This document shows, one piece after another, positions 7,534-15,736 of a stretch of DNA of 41,452 nucleotides. Location: assembly GCA_003045865.1 (NCBI GenBank), contig PZPB01000018.1, positions 1 to 41,452 of the forward strand, given 5' to 3'. The notes beneath the pieces are model-generated. The model saw nothing but the letters and a program-made list of their open reading frames with translations. It was not told where the DNA came from and ran no database searches. The translations under genes were made by a program, and so were the position numbers. The first letter of the stretch is position 1. Each line of letters begins with the position of its first letter. Source of the stretch: Bacteroidota bacterium (lineage in GTDB: Bacteria; Bacteroidota; Bacteroidia; Flavobacteriales; Schleiferiaceae).

Positions 7534-10527
7534 ATGAAGAAACAGCTATTAAAGCTTATAATGTTCTTTACCCTGGCAATGTTAACGCCAGCCTTAAGCA
7601 CCGCCCAACAAACGGTAGCCAATGGCCAAATTGATATTTTAACAGGAGTAGTTGATGTTAATTTCGCTGATGCCATTTGCCAGTGCGATACCATTGAAGT
7701 AGATTATGAAATAAAGCCTTTGGCAAATTTTCCTTCAACTTCTAGTTTTGAGTATCAATTTGTTACTACGGCACCTGCTGTACCGCCTGTTTTCGGTGCA
7801 CCTACTTTATTAGAGTTAACAAAACTTGAAAAAAATGCGCCTCCCATACCTTTAACTTTACCTTCGGATACATTTAGTGCGGGTAGAAAAAGAGCCTATT
7901 TGGTAATTCCTTGTAATACACCAATTGGACTGCATGCTTTACGAGTAATCAATAGAGCATCTAACGGAGTAATTACGCCCGTTGATGGTTTTAGTGATAC
8001 CATTTATTATAATGTTAACCGCATCCCGACTTTAGCGGCGATTGATTCTATAGCTATGGTTCGCAATGGTGTTCATATTGACACTACTGATAACCCCTAC
8101 AGTGGAACCGCTGATGTGGGCATATGCAAACAAGATTCGATTTTTTTACGCATTACCACTAATGCGAGTGCTATACAATGGTATAATGGTTTCAACATTA
8201 TAATAGGTGAAACAAAAGATTCCCTACAAGTAGGCTCGCCTGGCGTTTATTATGCCAAAGTAACCAATGGTGGTTTATGTTCAATTTACACAGATACGGT
8301 TACGGTAACGTCTATAATAACCCCGACCACGGTTTCTTTTAACCCCACCAACCCCCTCAATGCTAACGCTTACATTATCGATTACCCGCCTGTTAATAGC
8401 ACCCCAGTTGATTCATTAGAGCTTTGTGCCAATGAGACTGCAGTTTTAACTGGGACATTTGCACCTCCAGGAACTGGGCTTACTTATACTTATCAGTGGT
8501 TAACCGACTCTTTAAACACTACTACTGGTTTTAGAGATTGGTACGCCATTACAACTCCTAGCGCTACCACGCGTTTTTTAACCATCGATGCAAACTCATC
8601 TCGTCCAGGGGTAAATTATTATCGCTTAGTAGTAGATGATGGTTTTTGCCAAGATACGACTGCTTTGCTTTCTAAATTTAATGTCTTTATAGATACTGTG
8701 CCCACTGGTACTCCTGTGGGAATACCATTTTTAGGTACTACTGGGCCGACGGTATTTGGTGAAGTTTGTATGACGGACTCGGTTAATCTAGCTCTATTCA
8801 ATAATGGTGCTGCTAACCCACTTTGGCGTTACAGATGGCAATGGTATGACCCCACTGTACCAGCCGGAGCTAATCCATGGAAATCGGTGTCAGGTGGCAC
8901 CGCTGTTGCAGGTACGCTTAGTTTCGATACGATGCCTACTATTAAAATTGATACCTCATTATCCGATGCAGGTCAGCCCTATTTCCAAAATCCAAAGCCA
9001 GTTTTGCGCTTCTTTAGAGTGAGAGTGGCTTCGGAAACACCTTATTATGATACTGAAACTTGTGTTTATTTTAGTGATAGTATCGCTGTTCGCTGGTTCC
9101 CAGATTACGATTTAACCGTAGCTTCTGCTCCGGGGATTAACGTAATTGGTCAAGATTCAATCAACTTCTGTGAAACTGATTCTGCTACGATTAGTGCACC
9201 AGCAACCCCCGCAGGCTTAATTACTTTCGGTTATACTTATTCCTATCAGTGGTTAACCGATTCTATTGATCCGAATAATGGTAGTCGCGTGAAATATGCT
9301 TTAGCAGGTGAAACCAATCAATCTTTTATCGTTCATGAAACAGGTAGATATTTTGTAGTTATCGACGACGGAATTTGCTCCGATACTTCTGATGTTTACC
9401 GCGTATTTGTGGATAGCTTGCCTACCACAACTATTTCGGAGATCACTTACCCTGGAAGCACGAACGGATTAACTGGCTTTAATCTTTGTTTGTATGATTC
9501 GGCCTTGGTTTCTGCAACCGATACGGTATTAGGCTTAACTCCTTGGAAGTACCAGTGGCAACAACTTAATCCAACCAATGGATTTTGGACCAGTCTTTTA
9601 ACTGATACACTAGTTACTTTTAGTATTGATGCGGGTTTAAAAAGAGTGGGTGAAGACACGGCCTATTTCCGCTTGCAAACTAGTTATTTTAACCGCTTTG
9701 GTTTAGAAACTTGTGTGAGTATTACTGATAGTATTGCGGTTATTTTCTATCAGAATCCTACCTTATCTTTCATTCCCGGTGATAGTATCGGTCTTTGTCC
9801 TGGTGATAGCATCTTGATGGTTGCCACGGGTAATTTCAACACTGTAAGTTGGGATAATGGAGCAGTATTAGGAGCAACCCGTTATATAAGTTCTGCTGGT
9901 ACTTATCCAGTTAGAGTGACTGGTATTAATGGTTGTATTACTCGCGATACGGTAACGGTTTATCCTTTAGTTGTTTCTGCAGGAGCAGGAGCTGATCAAA
10001 CGGCTGAATCAGGTGAGGTGGTAACCCTTACGGCTTCAGGAGGTACAAACTACCGTTGGTTCGCTAACAAACCTCTTCAGTTCTCAGATTTCTTAAGCCA
10101 AAGAATTCAGGTTTCTAAAGTTTTAGAGAACGGAGTATTAGGTGATACCATTACCATATATGTCGAAGTAACCAATCAGCGCGGTTGCATTGGTCTTGAC
10201 TCATTACAATTGATTATTACCAAAACCTTCCCCGAACAGGTTAGCTTAATTAATAAGGCTTATAACTTGTTCACACCAAATGGCGATGGTCTTAATGATA
10301 TTTGGGACATTCGTGAACTGATGGATGGCGATGTTTGTGCGATACAAATTATGAACCGTTGGGGTTCGGTGGTTTATGAAAACGAAAGATTCCCTGGTAC
10401 TTGGTCTGGTGTAGATAATGGCGGAAATGAATTACCAGATGGTACCTATTACTATATTTTAGAATGTGGTAACACCAATGAAATCCGCATGCGTAATGCC
10501 GTAACCATAATCCGCAACCAACAATAA
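7534..10527 (+). CDS. T9SS substrate with Ig-like repeats and gliding-motility C-terminal domain (type B CTD)
   Basis: Large secreted surface protein (997 aa). A signal peptide at 1-24 (LAMLTPALSTAQQ) sends it across the inner membrane. Residues about 915-995 (LFTPNGDGLNDIWDIRE, IMNRWGSVVYEN, LPDGTYYYILEC) form the gliding-motility-associated C-terminal domain that directs export through the type IX system. The middle is a chain of Ig/PKD-like modules, each opening with Cys-x-x-(D/E)-(S/T): codons near 8125, 8425, 8767, 9169, 9487 and 9796. Two modules share the phrase YQWLTDS (about 8494 and 9245). Type B CTD proteins usually need a SprF-like partner, and one starts 1 nt after this stop. A surface adhesin or gliding role is inferred; the ligand is unknown. 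Confidence 0.92.
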   Translation: MKKQLLKLIMFFTLAMLTPALSTAQQTVANGQIDILTGVVDVNFADAICQCDTIEVDYEIKPLANFPSTSSFEYQFVTTAPAVPPVFGAPTLLELTKLEKNAPPIPLTLPSDTFSAGRKRAYLVIPCNTPIGLHALRVINRASNGVITPVDGFSDTIYYNVNRIPTLAAIDSIAMVRNGVHIDTTDNPYSGTADVGICKQDSIFLRITTNASAIQWYNGFNIIIGETKDSLQVGSPGVYYAKVTNGGLCSIYTDTVTVTSIITPTTVSFNPTNPLNANAYIIDYPPVNSTPVDSLELCANETAVLTGTFAPPGTGLTYTYQWLTDSLNTTTGFRDWYAITTPSATTRFLTIDANSSRPGVNYYRLVVDDGFCQDTTALLSKFNVFIDTVPTGTPVGIPFLGTTGPTVFGEVCMTDSVNLALFNNGAANPLWRYRWQWYDPTVPAGANPWKSVSGGTAVAGTLSFDTMPTIKIDTSLSDAGQPYFQNPKPVLRFFRVRVASETPYYDTETCVYFSDSIAVRWFPDYDLTVASAPGINVIGQDSINFCETDSATISAPATPAGLITFGYTYSYQWLTDSIDPNNGSRVKYALAGETNQSFIVHETGRYFVVIDDGICSDTSDVYRVFVDSLPTTTISEITYPGSTNGLTGFNLCLYDSALVSATDTVLGLTPWKYQWQQLNPTNGFWTSLLTDTLVTFSIDAGLKRVGEDTAYFRLQTSYFNRFGLETCVSITDSIAVIFYQNPTLSFIPGDSIGLCPGDSILMVATGNFNTVSWDNGAVLGATRYISSAGTYPVRVTGINGCITRDTVTVYPLVVSAGAGADQTAESGEVVTLTASGGTNYRWFANKPLQFSDFLSQRIQVSKVLENGVLGDTITIYVEVTNQRGCIGLDSLQLIITKTFPEQVSLINKAYNLFTPNGDGLNDIWDIRELMDGDVCAIQIMNRWGSVVYENERFPGTWSGVDNGGNELPDGTYYYILECGNTNEIRMRNAVTIIRNQQ

Positions 10528-10528
10528 G

Positions 10529-12073
10529 ATGAAAACGATGAGAAAAATTTTAGCACTGCTGGCTTTCGGAATGATGGCGAATCTTGCCACGGCGCAGCAG
10601 ATTCCTTTATATAGTAATTATTTTTTTACTCCTTATATATACAACCCAGCCATGTCTGGTTCAAACGGAGTAACTGAAGCAACTTTTTTACACCGTCGCC
10701 AGTGGACCGGTATTCAGGGTTCACCTGAAACTTCCGCTTTGGCAGTAAATGGTTCTTTAAATGAAGAAAAAGTTGGTTGGAGTATTTATGGTTTTTCAGA
10801 TAGAACCGATATTCTAAGCCGTTTAGGTATTTATGGTAACTATGCTTATCACGTAAAGATCACTGATGACATCAGTTTGTCTGGTGGTATTGGTGCTGGT
10901 TACTTAAATCAGAACATTGATCAAAGTGCGGTGCGTGCTCGCGATCTTGGAGATATATTTAGTGTGGTTGCTCCTAATCGTGGTGCTTTCGATATCAATA
11001 TTGGTTTAAAATTGGCCGTGCAAAATTTCACTTTAGGTTTTGCTGCTCCGCAATTACTTAGTCAAAATGTTGTTTACGCTACGAATCCAAGCGATATCAA
11101 TTATAATATGATTCGCCATTACGTTGCGACCGCGCAATACGATTTCAAATTTGCCGGTGAAAAGCAGGTTTTAAGTCCAATCTTAATGGTAAGAACAGCT
11201 GAGTCTGTGCCCGCACAAATTGATGCAGGATTACTTTACAACATGAAAGAGTACGGTTTCTTAGGTGCTATGTTCCGTTCAAACTATGGTATTACCATTA
11301 ATGCCGGGGTTAATCTTTCTGAGACTTTAACATTAGGGTACGCTTACGATTTTTCCACTAATACTTACGGTTCTAATTTTGGTACCAGTCACGAATTTAT
11401 GCTTACCTATCGCTTTGGAAGTAATAAGGACAATGAGCGTATGCAAAACGAGCTGAAGCGCTTGAAATTAAACCAAAGACGTCAGAAAGACGAATTGGAG
11501 GAAACGGTAGATGAGAAGTTAGAAGAGTTTAAGGATAGCTATAAAGATGATATCCAACAGGCCCTTGAGGAAGAGAAGAAGAAAATGGTTGAAGAGTTGG
11601 AAAAACTGCGTAAACAAGCGGAAGAGCAAGGAAATCGCAATAACAACAATACCAATCAAGGAGGACAACAAAACAATCAGTCTAACAATCCTAACAACAA
11701 CATGCCAAACAATCAAGCGGCAAACAATAACAACAATAACGATAATGCCGGTTCTACTAATAATATGAACCAAGCTGCAAATAATAATGCAGGCATGAAC
11801 TATCCGCAGGAAAATCTTCCCGCCAATGTTAGCCCAGGCTCTCCAGGGTACTACGTAACAGCGGGTGTATTTGGTCAACAAGCCAATGCTCAACGTTTAG
11901 CGAATAAACTGGCTACTCAAAACATTGATGCAAGAATTTTCCAAGATCCAGGCAATAGCTTCTACTACGTATATCTATTGAAATTCAATAGCTACGGTGA
12001 GGCTGATCAGGCGAAAGCAAGCCAATTAAATGGACGCTTCAACGGTGATCTATGGATTAAAATTCTCAAGTAG
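10529..12073 (+). CDS. PorP/SprF-family outer-membrane protein with coiled coil, Asn-rich linker and C-terminal SPOR domain
   Basis: Outer-membrane beta-barrel of the type IX secretion/gliding apparatus (514 aa). A signal peptide covers 1-22 (cleavage after TAQ-type residues). The barrel (about 23-300) opens with the PorP hallmark IPLYSNYFFTPYIYNPA and closes with LGYAYDF and HEFMLTYRFGS. The family normally ends there, at roughly 300-330 aa. Here it continues with a charged coiled coil (about 304-367), an Asn/Gln-rich linker (about 369-427) and a SPOR-like fold (about 439-514: YYVTAGVFGQQANAQRLA, then YYVYLLKFNSYGEADQAKA). SPOR domains bind denuded peptidoglycan glycan strands, so the tail probably tethers the barrel to the wall. 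It lies 1 nt after the T9SS substrate gene and is almost certainly co-translated. Confidence 0.93.
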   Translation: MKTMRKILALLAFGMMANLATAQQIPLYSNYFFTPYIYNPAMSGSNGVTEATFLHRRQWTGIQGSPETSALAVNGSLNEEKVGWSIYGFSDRTDILSRLGIYGNYAYHVKITDDISLSGGIGAGYLNQNIDQSAVRARDLGDIFSVVAPNRGAFDINIGLKLAVQNFTLGFAAPQLLSQNVVYATNPSDINYNMIRHYVATAQYDFKFAGEKQVLSPILMVRTAESVPAQIDAGLLYNMKEYGFLGAMFRSNYGITINAGVNLSETLTLGYAYDFSTNTYGSNFGTSHEFMLTYRFGSNKDNERMQNELKRLKLNQRRQKDELEETVDEKLEEFKDSYKDDIQQALEEEKKKMVEELEKLRKQAEEQGNRNNNNTNQGGQQNNQSNNPNNNMPNNQAANNNNNNDNAGSTNNMNQAANNNAGMNYPQENLPANVSPGSPGYYVTAGVFGQQANAQRLANKLATQNIDARIFQDPGNSFYYVYLLKFNSYGEADQAKASQLNGRFNGDLWIKILK

Positions 12074-12092
12074 AATTTTTGAAAGGCAATAA

Positions 12093-12129
12093 AAAAGGGG
12101 CTGTCTGATTTAATCAGTCAGCCCCTTTT
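12093..12129 (+). terminator. Rho-independent terminator after the T9SS substrate/SprF pair
   Basis: The arms AAAAGGGGCTG (12093-12103) and CAGCCCCTTTT (12119-12129) pair perfectly. They continue through one T/T mismatch into CTGA/TCAG around a TTTAA loop. The stem ends in a T run, 20 nt after the SprF-like stop. The A-rich left arm means it could also stop transcription arriving from the minus strand. Confidence 0.88.
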
Positions 12130-12262
12130 CTATTTAACTTGGGTTTATCTGAAATTAAGATACATACTTCTGGTCAGGCAAAACTTTGCCTTTTCGATAG
12201 AGAAGTCTGCTATTAAAACAGGTGTATTTTGAATCCCTAGATTTTTATTCCGCTCGCAAAAT

Positions 12263-12829
12263 TTAGCTTTTTAGAATTCTGCTCGCTTGCACAATGTGCC
12301 GGTTGGTATGCTCAATCATAATAAACAAAGCATCCGCCATGCTTACTTTTACAATAGGTAAAAGCGTTTTAACCTTTAATAGATCTAGGTTTTTAGAATC
12401 CAATAATTTGGCATAATTCCTAATTTCTCTTAAGTCCTGCACGAGCTCTTGAAAAACTACTTTTTCTACCACTGCAAAACCGGCTTTTTGTTTGGCTTTA
12501 GGGTCTGTCGCCCGCGGACTTTTACTGTATTTAATAGGCTTATCATTTGTGTCTAGCAGGCATGCTTCCTCTAGCTTTTCACCAATCCAACTGCGCTTAA
12601 TCGAAGAGGTTTTGGCTGCTTGGGCTTTTTGTAAGGCCTTAGGAAATTGGTCGAGATAACTTTCGTTTAAAAGATTGATATGGAAAAAGACTTCTAGCAC
12701 ATTCCAGGTTCCAGCTCCCTCAGTTTTAAGGAGGTCTTCACCTTCGCTGTAGTAGAAAATACGGTCTAACTTCTTTTCAATCGTATCAAGCCTTTCTAAT
12801 AAATATATAGAGGCTTCGGCATTTGTCAT
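12263..12829 (-). CDS. DinB-like family protein
   Basis: Putative four-helix-bundle protein of the DinB/YfiT superfamily, many members of which bind a metal through three histidines and transfer thiols. Helical pattern and motifs fit: WNVLEVFFHINLLNESYL carries the first His, and IEHTNRHIVQASRIL at the C-terminus carries the second and third. Length is 188 aa from the ATG at 12829. An ATG four codons earlier (12841) is possible, but it would begin only 4 nt after the -7 box at 12846-12853, so I prefer 12829. No substrate can be named, and the gene stands alone between two oppositely oriented units. Confidence 0.78.
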   Translation of the reverse strand: MTNAEASIYLLERLDTIEKKLDRIFYYSEGEDLLKTEGAGTWNVLEVFFHINLLNESYLDQFPKALQKAQAAKTSSIKRSWIGEKLEEACLLDTNDKPIKYSKSPRATDPKAKQKAGFAVVEKVVFQELVQDLREIRNYAKLLDSKNLDLLKVKTLLPIVKVSMADALFIMIEHTNRHIVQASRILKS

Positions 12830-12845
12830 AGCTGCATTCATACCG

Positions 12846-12853
12846 CAAATTTA
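12846..12853 (-). promoter_or_regulatory. Bacteroidota -7 promoter box for the DinB-like gene
   Basis: The minus strand reads TAAATTTG, an exact TAnnTTTG match, 16 nt before the preferred ATG at 12829. I see no good -33 TTTG at the standard distance, so the element is judged on the -7 box and position alone. It bears on start choice because the upstream ATG would be nearly leaderless. Confidence 0.5.
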
Positions 12854-12883
12854 CATATCCTTTGCAGGCGATGCTTTTCTAAT

Positions 12884-12895
12884 CCTAAATTTAGG
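12884..12895. promoter_or_regulatory. 12-bp perfect palindrome between divergent genes
   Basis: CCTAAATTTAGG is its own reverse complement. It lies in the 119-bp gap between the DinB-like gene (minus) and the M3 peptidase gene (plus), upstream of both. The location suits a dimeric regulator site controlling either gene, but no regulator is encoded nearby and there is no second copy in this gap. Function is inferred only. Confidence 0.35.
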
Positions 12896-12948
12896 TGAGT
12901 AGCCTAGCATTGACGTAATTTGTACAAAGAATTTTTGAAAAAATAAAT

Positions 12949-14967
12949 ATGCCGCTTTTAGCAGATTTTAATACGCCATTTAATAGTGTTCCCTTTGAAG
13001 AAATTAAAGAAGAACATTTCTTACCCGCTTTAAAACAGGCTATTAGCGAAGGCCTAGATGAGGTTGAAGCCATCGTAAAGGAAGAGGAAGAAGCAACTTT
13101 TGAAAACACCATTTTAGCACTTGAACTAGCAGGACAAAAGCTAAGTCGAGTGGCGGAGATTTTCTTCAACCTCAATTCCGCCGAAACTAATGATACCATT
13201 CAAGGAATTGCGCGCGAGTTTTCGCCATTACTGAGCGCTTATCGCAATGACGTTATTCTTAATGAAGGGCTCTTTAAAAGAGTGGAGAAAGTTTGGCAAA
13301 CCCAAAAGACCACTTTACAAGGCGAGGACTTAGTGCTTCTGGAAAAGTCCTATAAATCCTTTGCTCGCAATGGAATTAACTTACAGGGTGAAGACAAACA
13401 AACCCTAAGAAAGATAGATGAAGAGTTATCTTCCTTATCCTTGAAATTTGGCGAAAATGTATTAGCTGAAACTAATTCTTTTGAGTTGTATCAATCAGCC
13501 GAAGAGTTAGTGGGCTTACCCGATTATGCCTTGGCCAGCGCGGCTGATGAAGCCAAAGCTAAAGGCAGAGAAGGTGAATACCTAATTACCCTACAAGCGC
13601 CTAGTTACATCCCTATAATGACTTATGCCTCTAATCGCGCATTAAGAGAGAAGTTATTTCGTGCCTTCGGCAGCAAGGCCTTTAAGGGCAACGAACATGA
13701 TAATCAGGAAACGGTAAAGCGCATCGTGGCTTTGCGTCACCAAAGAGCACAATTATTGGGCTTCGAAAATCACGCCGACTACGTTCTGCAAGAGCGAATG
13801 GCTAAATCGAAAGTAACCGTCGACGATTTCTTAGATGAACTTTTAGAGGTATCTAAATCCGCTTGCTCAGATGAATTAGCTGTACTAGCTGATTTTGCCA
13901 AAGAGCTAGATGGTTTAGACAAACTCGAAAGATGGGATATCGCCTATTACAGCGAAAAGCTAAAGCAGAAGCAGTTTGAAATAGACGACAGTATCCTTAA
14001 ACCTTATTTTCAAGTGGATCGCGTAATTGGAGGTGCCTTTGCTGTGGCCGAAAAATTATACGGTATTAACTTTGAAGAAAGGAAGGATATTCAGAAATAT
14101 CATCCTGATGTAATTACTTATGAGGTGAAAGACAAAGACGGTAGCCATTTAGCGCTGCTTTATGCTGATTTCTTTCCCCGTGAAGGCAAACGCAATGGCG
14201 CTTGGATGACTTCTTATCGTGGTCAAAGAAATATAAATGGAGAAGAGCAACGACCTCATATTTCCATTGTTTGTAATTTCACGAAGCCGAGCTCGGATAG
14301 CCCATCTTTACTCACCTTTAATGAGGTACTTACTTTATTCCACGAATTTGGCCATGCCTTACACGGAATTTTAGCCGATACAAAATATGAAAGCCTTAGT
14401 GGGACTAGTGTGTTATGGGATTTTGTGGAGCTTCCTTCGCAAATAATGGAAAATTGGTGCTACGAGAAAGAATGCCTGGACCTCTTTGCTAAACATTATA
14501 AAACCGGCGAATTAATTCCTGCTAATCTTATTGAACGCCTTAAAGAAAGTGCCAGCTTTATGGAGGGTTATGCTACTTTAAGGCAGGTAGGTTTTGCAAA
14601 GCTAGATATGAACTGGCACGGAACCGAGCCCAGTGCTTTATCGGTGGGCGACTTTGAGGAGTCTGTTTTCGCAGAAACGCAATTATTACCGGTACAGCAG
14701 GATACTAATATGTCGTGCAGCTTTAGTCATATATTTCAAGGGGGCTACTCTGCCGGCTATTACAGCTACAAATGGGCGGAAGTTTTAGATGCGGATGCCT
14801 TTGAACTCTTTAAAGAAAAAGGACTGTTTAATCCCGAAGTTGCTGCGGCCTTCCGTAAACTTCTATCAAGCGGTGGAGCGGTAGATCCAGCTGAACTGTA
14901 TCGCAATTTCAGAGGACAAAACCCCGACCCCAAGGCCTTATTGCGCCGTGCGGGGTTGATTAAATAA
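12949..14967 (+). CDS. M3-family zinc metallopeptidase (oligopeptidase A / dipeptidyl carboxypeptidase-like)
   Basis: Thimet-type peptidase (672 aa) degrading short peptides, such as cleaved signal peptides, in the cytosol. No signal peptide is visible. The zinc site HEFGHALHG begins at His465, with the downstream third ligand region SGTSVLWDFVELPSQIMENW. The C-terminal substrate-binding stretch FSHIFQGGYSAGYYSYKWAEV is typical of M3. Length matches E. coli Dcp and OpdA (about 680). The sequence mixes features of both, so whether it is an endopeptidase or a dipeptidyl carboxypeptidase is not resolved. It is the first gene of a tight plus-strand run, and rsmA follows after 4 nt. A weak promoter-like TAATTTG lies at 12916-12922. 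Confidence 0.93.
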   Translation: MPLLADFNTPFNSVPFEEIKEEHFLPALKQAISEGLDEVEAIVKEEEEATFENTILALELAGQKLSRVAEIFFNLNSAETNDTIQGIAREFSPLLSAYRNDVILNEGLFKRVEKVWQTQKTTLQGEDLVLLEKSYKSFARNGINLQGEDKQTLRKIDEELSSLSLKFGENVLAETNSFELYQSAEELVGLPDYALASAADEAKAKGREGEYLITLQAPSYIPIMTYASNRALREKLFRAFGSKAFKGNEHDNQETVKRIVALRHQRAQLLGFENHADYVLQERMAKSKVTVDDFLDELLEVSKSACSDELAVLADFAKELDGLDKLERWDIAYYSEKLKQKQFEIDDSILKPYFQVDRVIGGAFAVAEKLYGINFEERKDIQKYHPDVITYEVKDKDGSHLALLYADFFPREGKRNGAWMTSYRGQRNINGEEQRPHISIVCNFTKPSSDSPSLLTFNEVLTLFHEFGHALHGILADTKYESLSGTSVLWDFVELPSQIMENWCYEKECLDLFAKHYKTGELIPANLIERLKESASFMEGYATLRQVGFAKLDMNWHGTEPSALSVGDFEESVFAETQLLPVQQDTNMSCSFSHIFQGGYSAGYYSYKWAEVLDADAFELFKEKGLFNPEVAAAFRKLLSSGGAVDPAELYRNFRGQNPDPKALLRRAGLIK

Positions 14968-14971
14968 ATGT

Positions 14972-15736
14972 ATGGTAAAAGCTAAAAAACATCTGGGTCA
15001 GCATTTCTTAAGAAATGAGGGCATAGCAAGAGACATTGCCGAAGGATTAAGTCACGAAGGGTATAAAAAAGTATTGGAAATTGGTCCAGGAATGGGGGTG
15101 CTAAGCCAGTTTTTATTAGAAGCTCCCTCCGAACTTTTTGTGGCCGAGATTGATGGCGAATCGATTGTATACCTCGAAGAAAATTTTAAAGCTTTAGATA
15201 AGCACATAATACCGGGTGATTTTTTACGCTTAGATCTGGATAAACTGATGGGAGAGCCTTTTGCCTTAATTGGCAACTACCCTTACAATATTTCCAGTCA
15301 GATTATTTTTAAAATGCTCGACCACGTAGAGTTAATTCCCGAAATGGTAGGCATGTTTCAAAAGGAAGTAGCCGATCGTTTAACCGCTGAGCCAGGTTCT
15401 AAAACTTATGGTATTTTAAGTGTTCTAGCGGCTGCATTTTACGAGCGAGAATATCTATTTACGGTAGACCCGCACGAGTTTAGTCCTCCACCTAAGGTGC
15501 TTTCAGGCGTTATCCGCTTTAAGCGTAAGGCAGATTTTAGCCTTACGGTAGATAGGTCCTTATTTACACGTATTGTTAAAACCGCTTTTAACCAAAGAAG
15601 GAAAACCTTGCGTAATGCCTTGAAAGCCTTAAATTTACCTCTCGATGGAATTGCAGCCGATACCTTGCAAAAGCGCGCGGAACAATTGCATTACTCTGAA
15701 TTTGTAGAACTTACCGAAATTCTTTCTCGCCCATGA
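14972..15736 (+). CDS. rsmA: 16S rRNA adenine dimethyltransferase RsmA (KsgA)
   Basis: SAM-dependent enzyme that dimethylates the two adjacent adenines (A1518, A1519) in the 3'-terminal hairpin of 16S rRNA during late 30S assembly. It has 254 aa, typical length. The start KAKKHLGQHFL is the RNA-binding N-terminus. SAM motif I is VLEIGPGMGVLS, the acidic motif II is FVAEID, and the catalytic motif IV is IGNYPYNIS (NYPY in place of the more common NLPY). The C-terminal helical domain has FNQRRKTLRNALK. The stop overlaps the mgtE start by 4 nt; an rsmA-mgtE pairing is common in this phylum. Confidence 0.97.
   Translation: MVKAKKHLGQHFLRNEGIARDIAEGLSHEGYKKVLEIGPGMGVLSQFLLEAPSELFVAEIDGESIVYLEENFKALDKHIIPGDFLRLDLDKLMGEPFALIGNYPYNISSQIIFKMLDHVELIPEMVGMFQKEVADRLTAEPGSKTYGILSVLAAAFYEREYLFTVDPHEFSPPPKVLSGVIRFKRKADFSLTVDRSLFTRIVKTAFNQRRKTLRNALKALNLPLDGIAADTLQKRAEQLHYSEFVELTEILSRP

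Noticed and set aside
11640-11810. AAC/AAT-rich tract as a microsatellite or CRISPR-like repeat
   Set aside because: It encodes an Asn/Gln-rich linker in frame, with no regular unit or spacer pattern.
12130-12262. Possible small gene or RNA in the gap after the SprF-like gene
   Set aside because: I see only a short GGCAAA-TTTGCC hairpin and no conserved structure or reading frame with a family signature.
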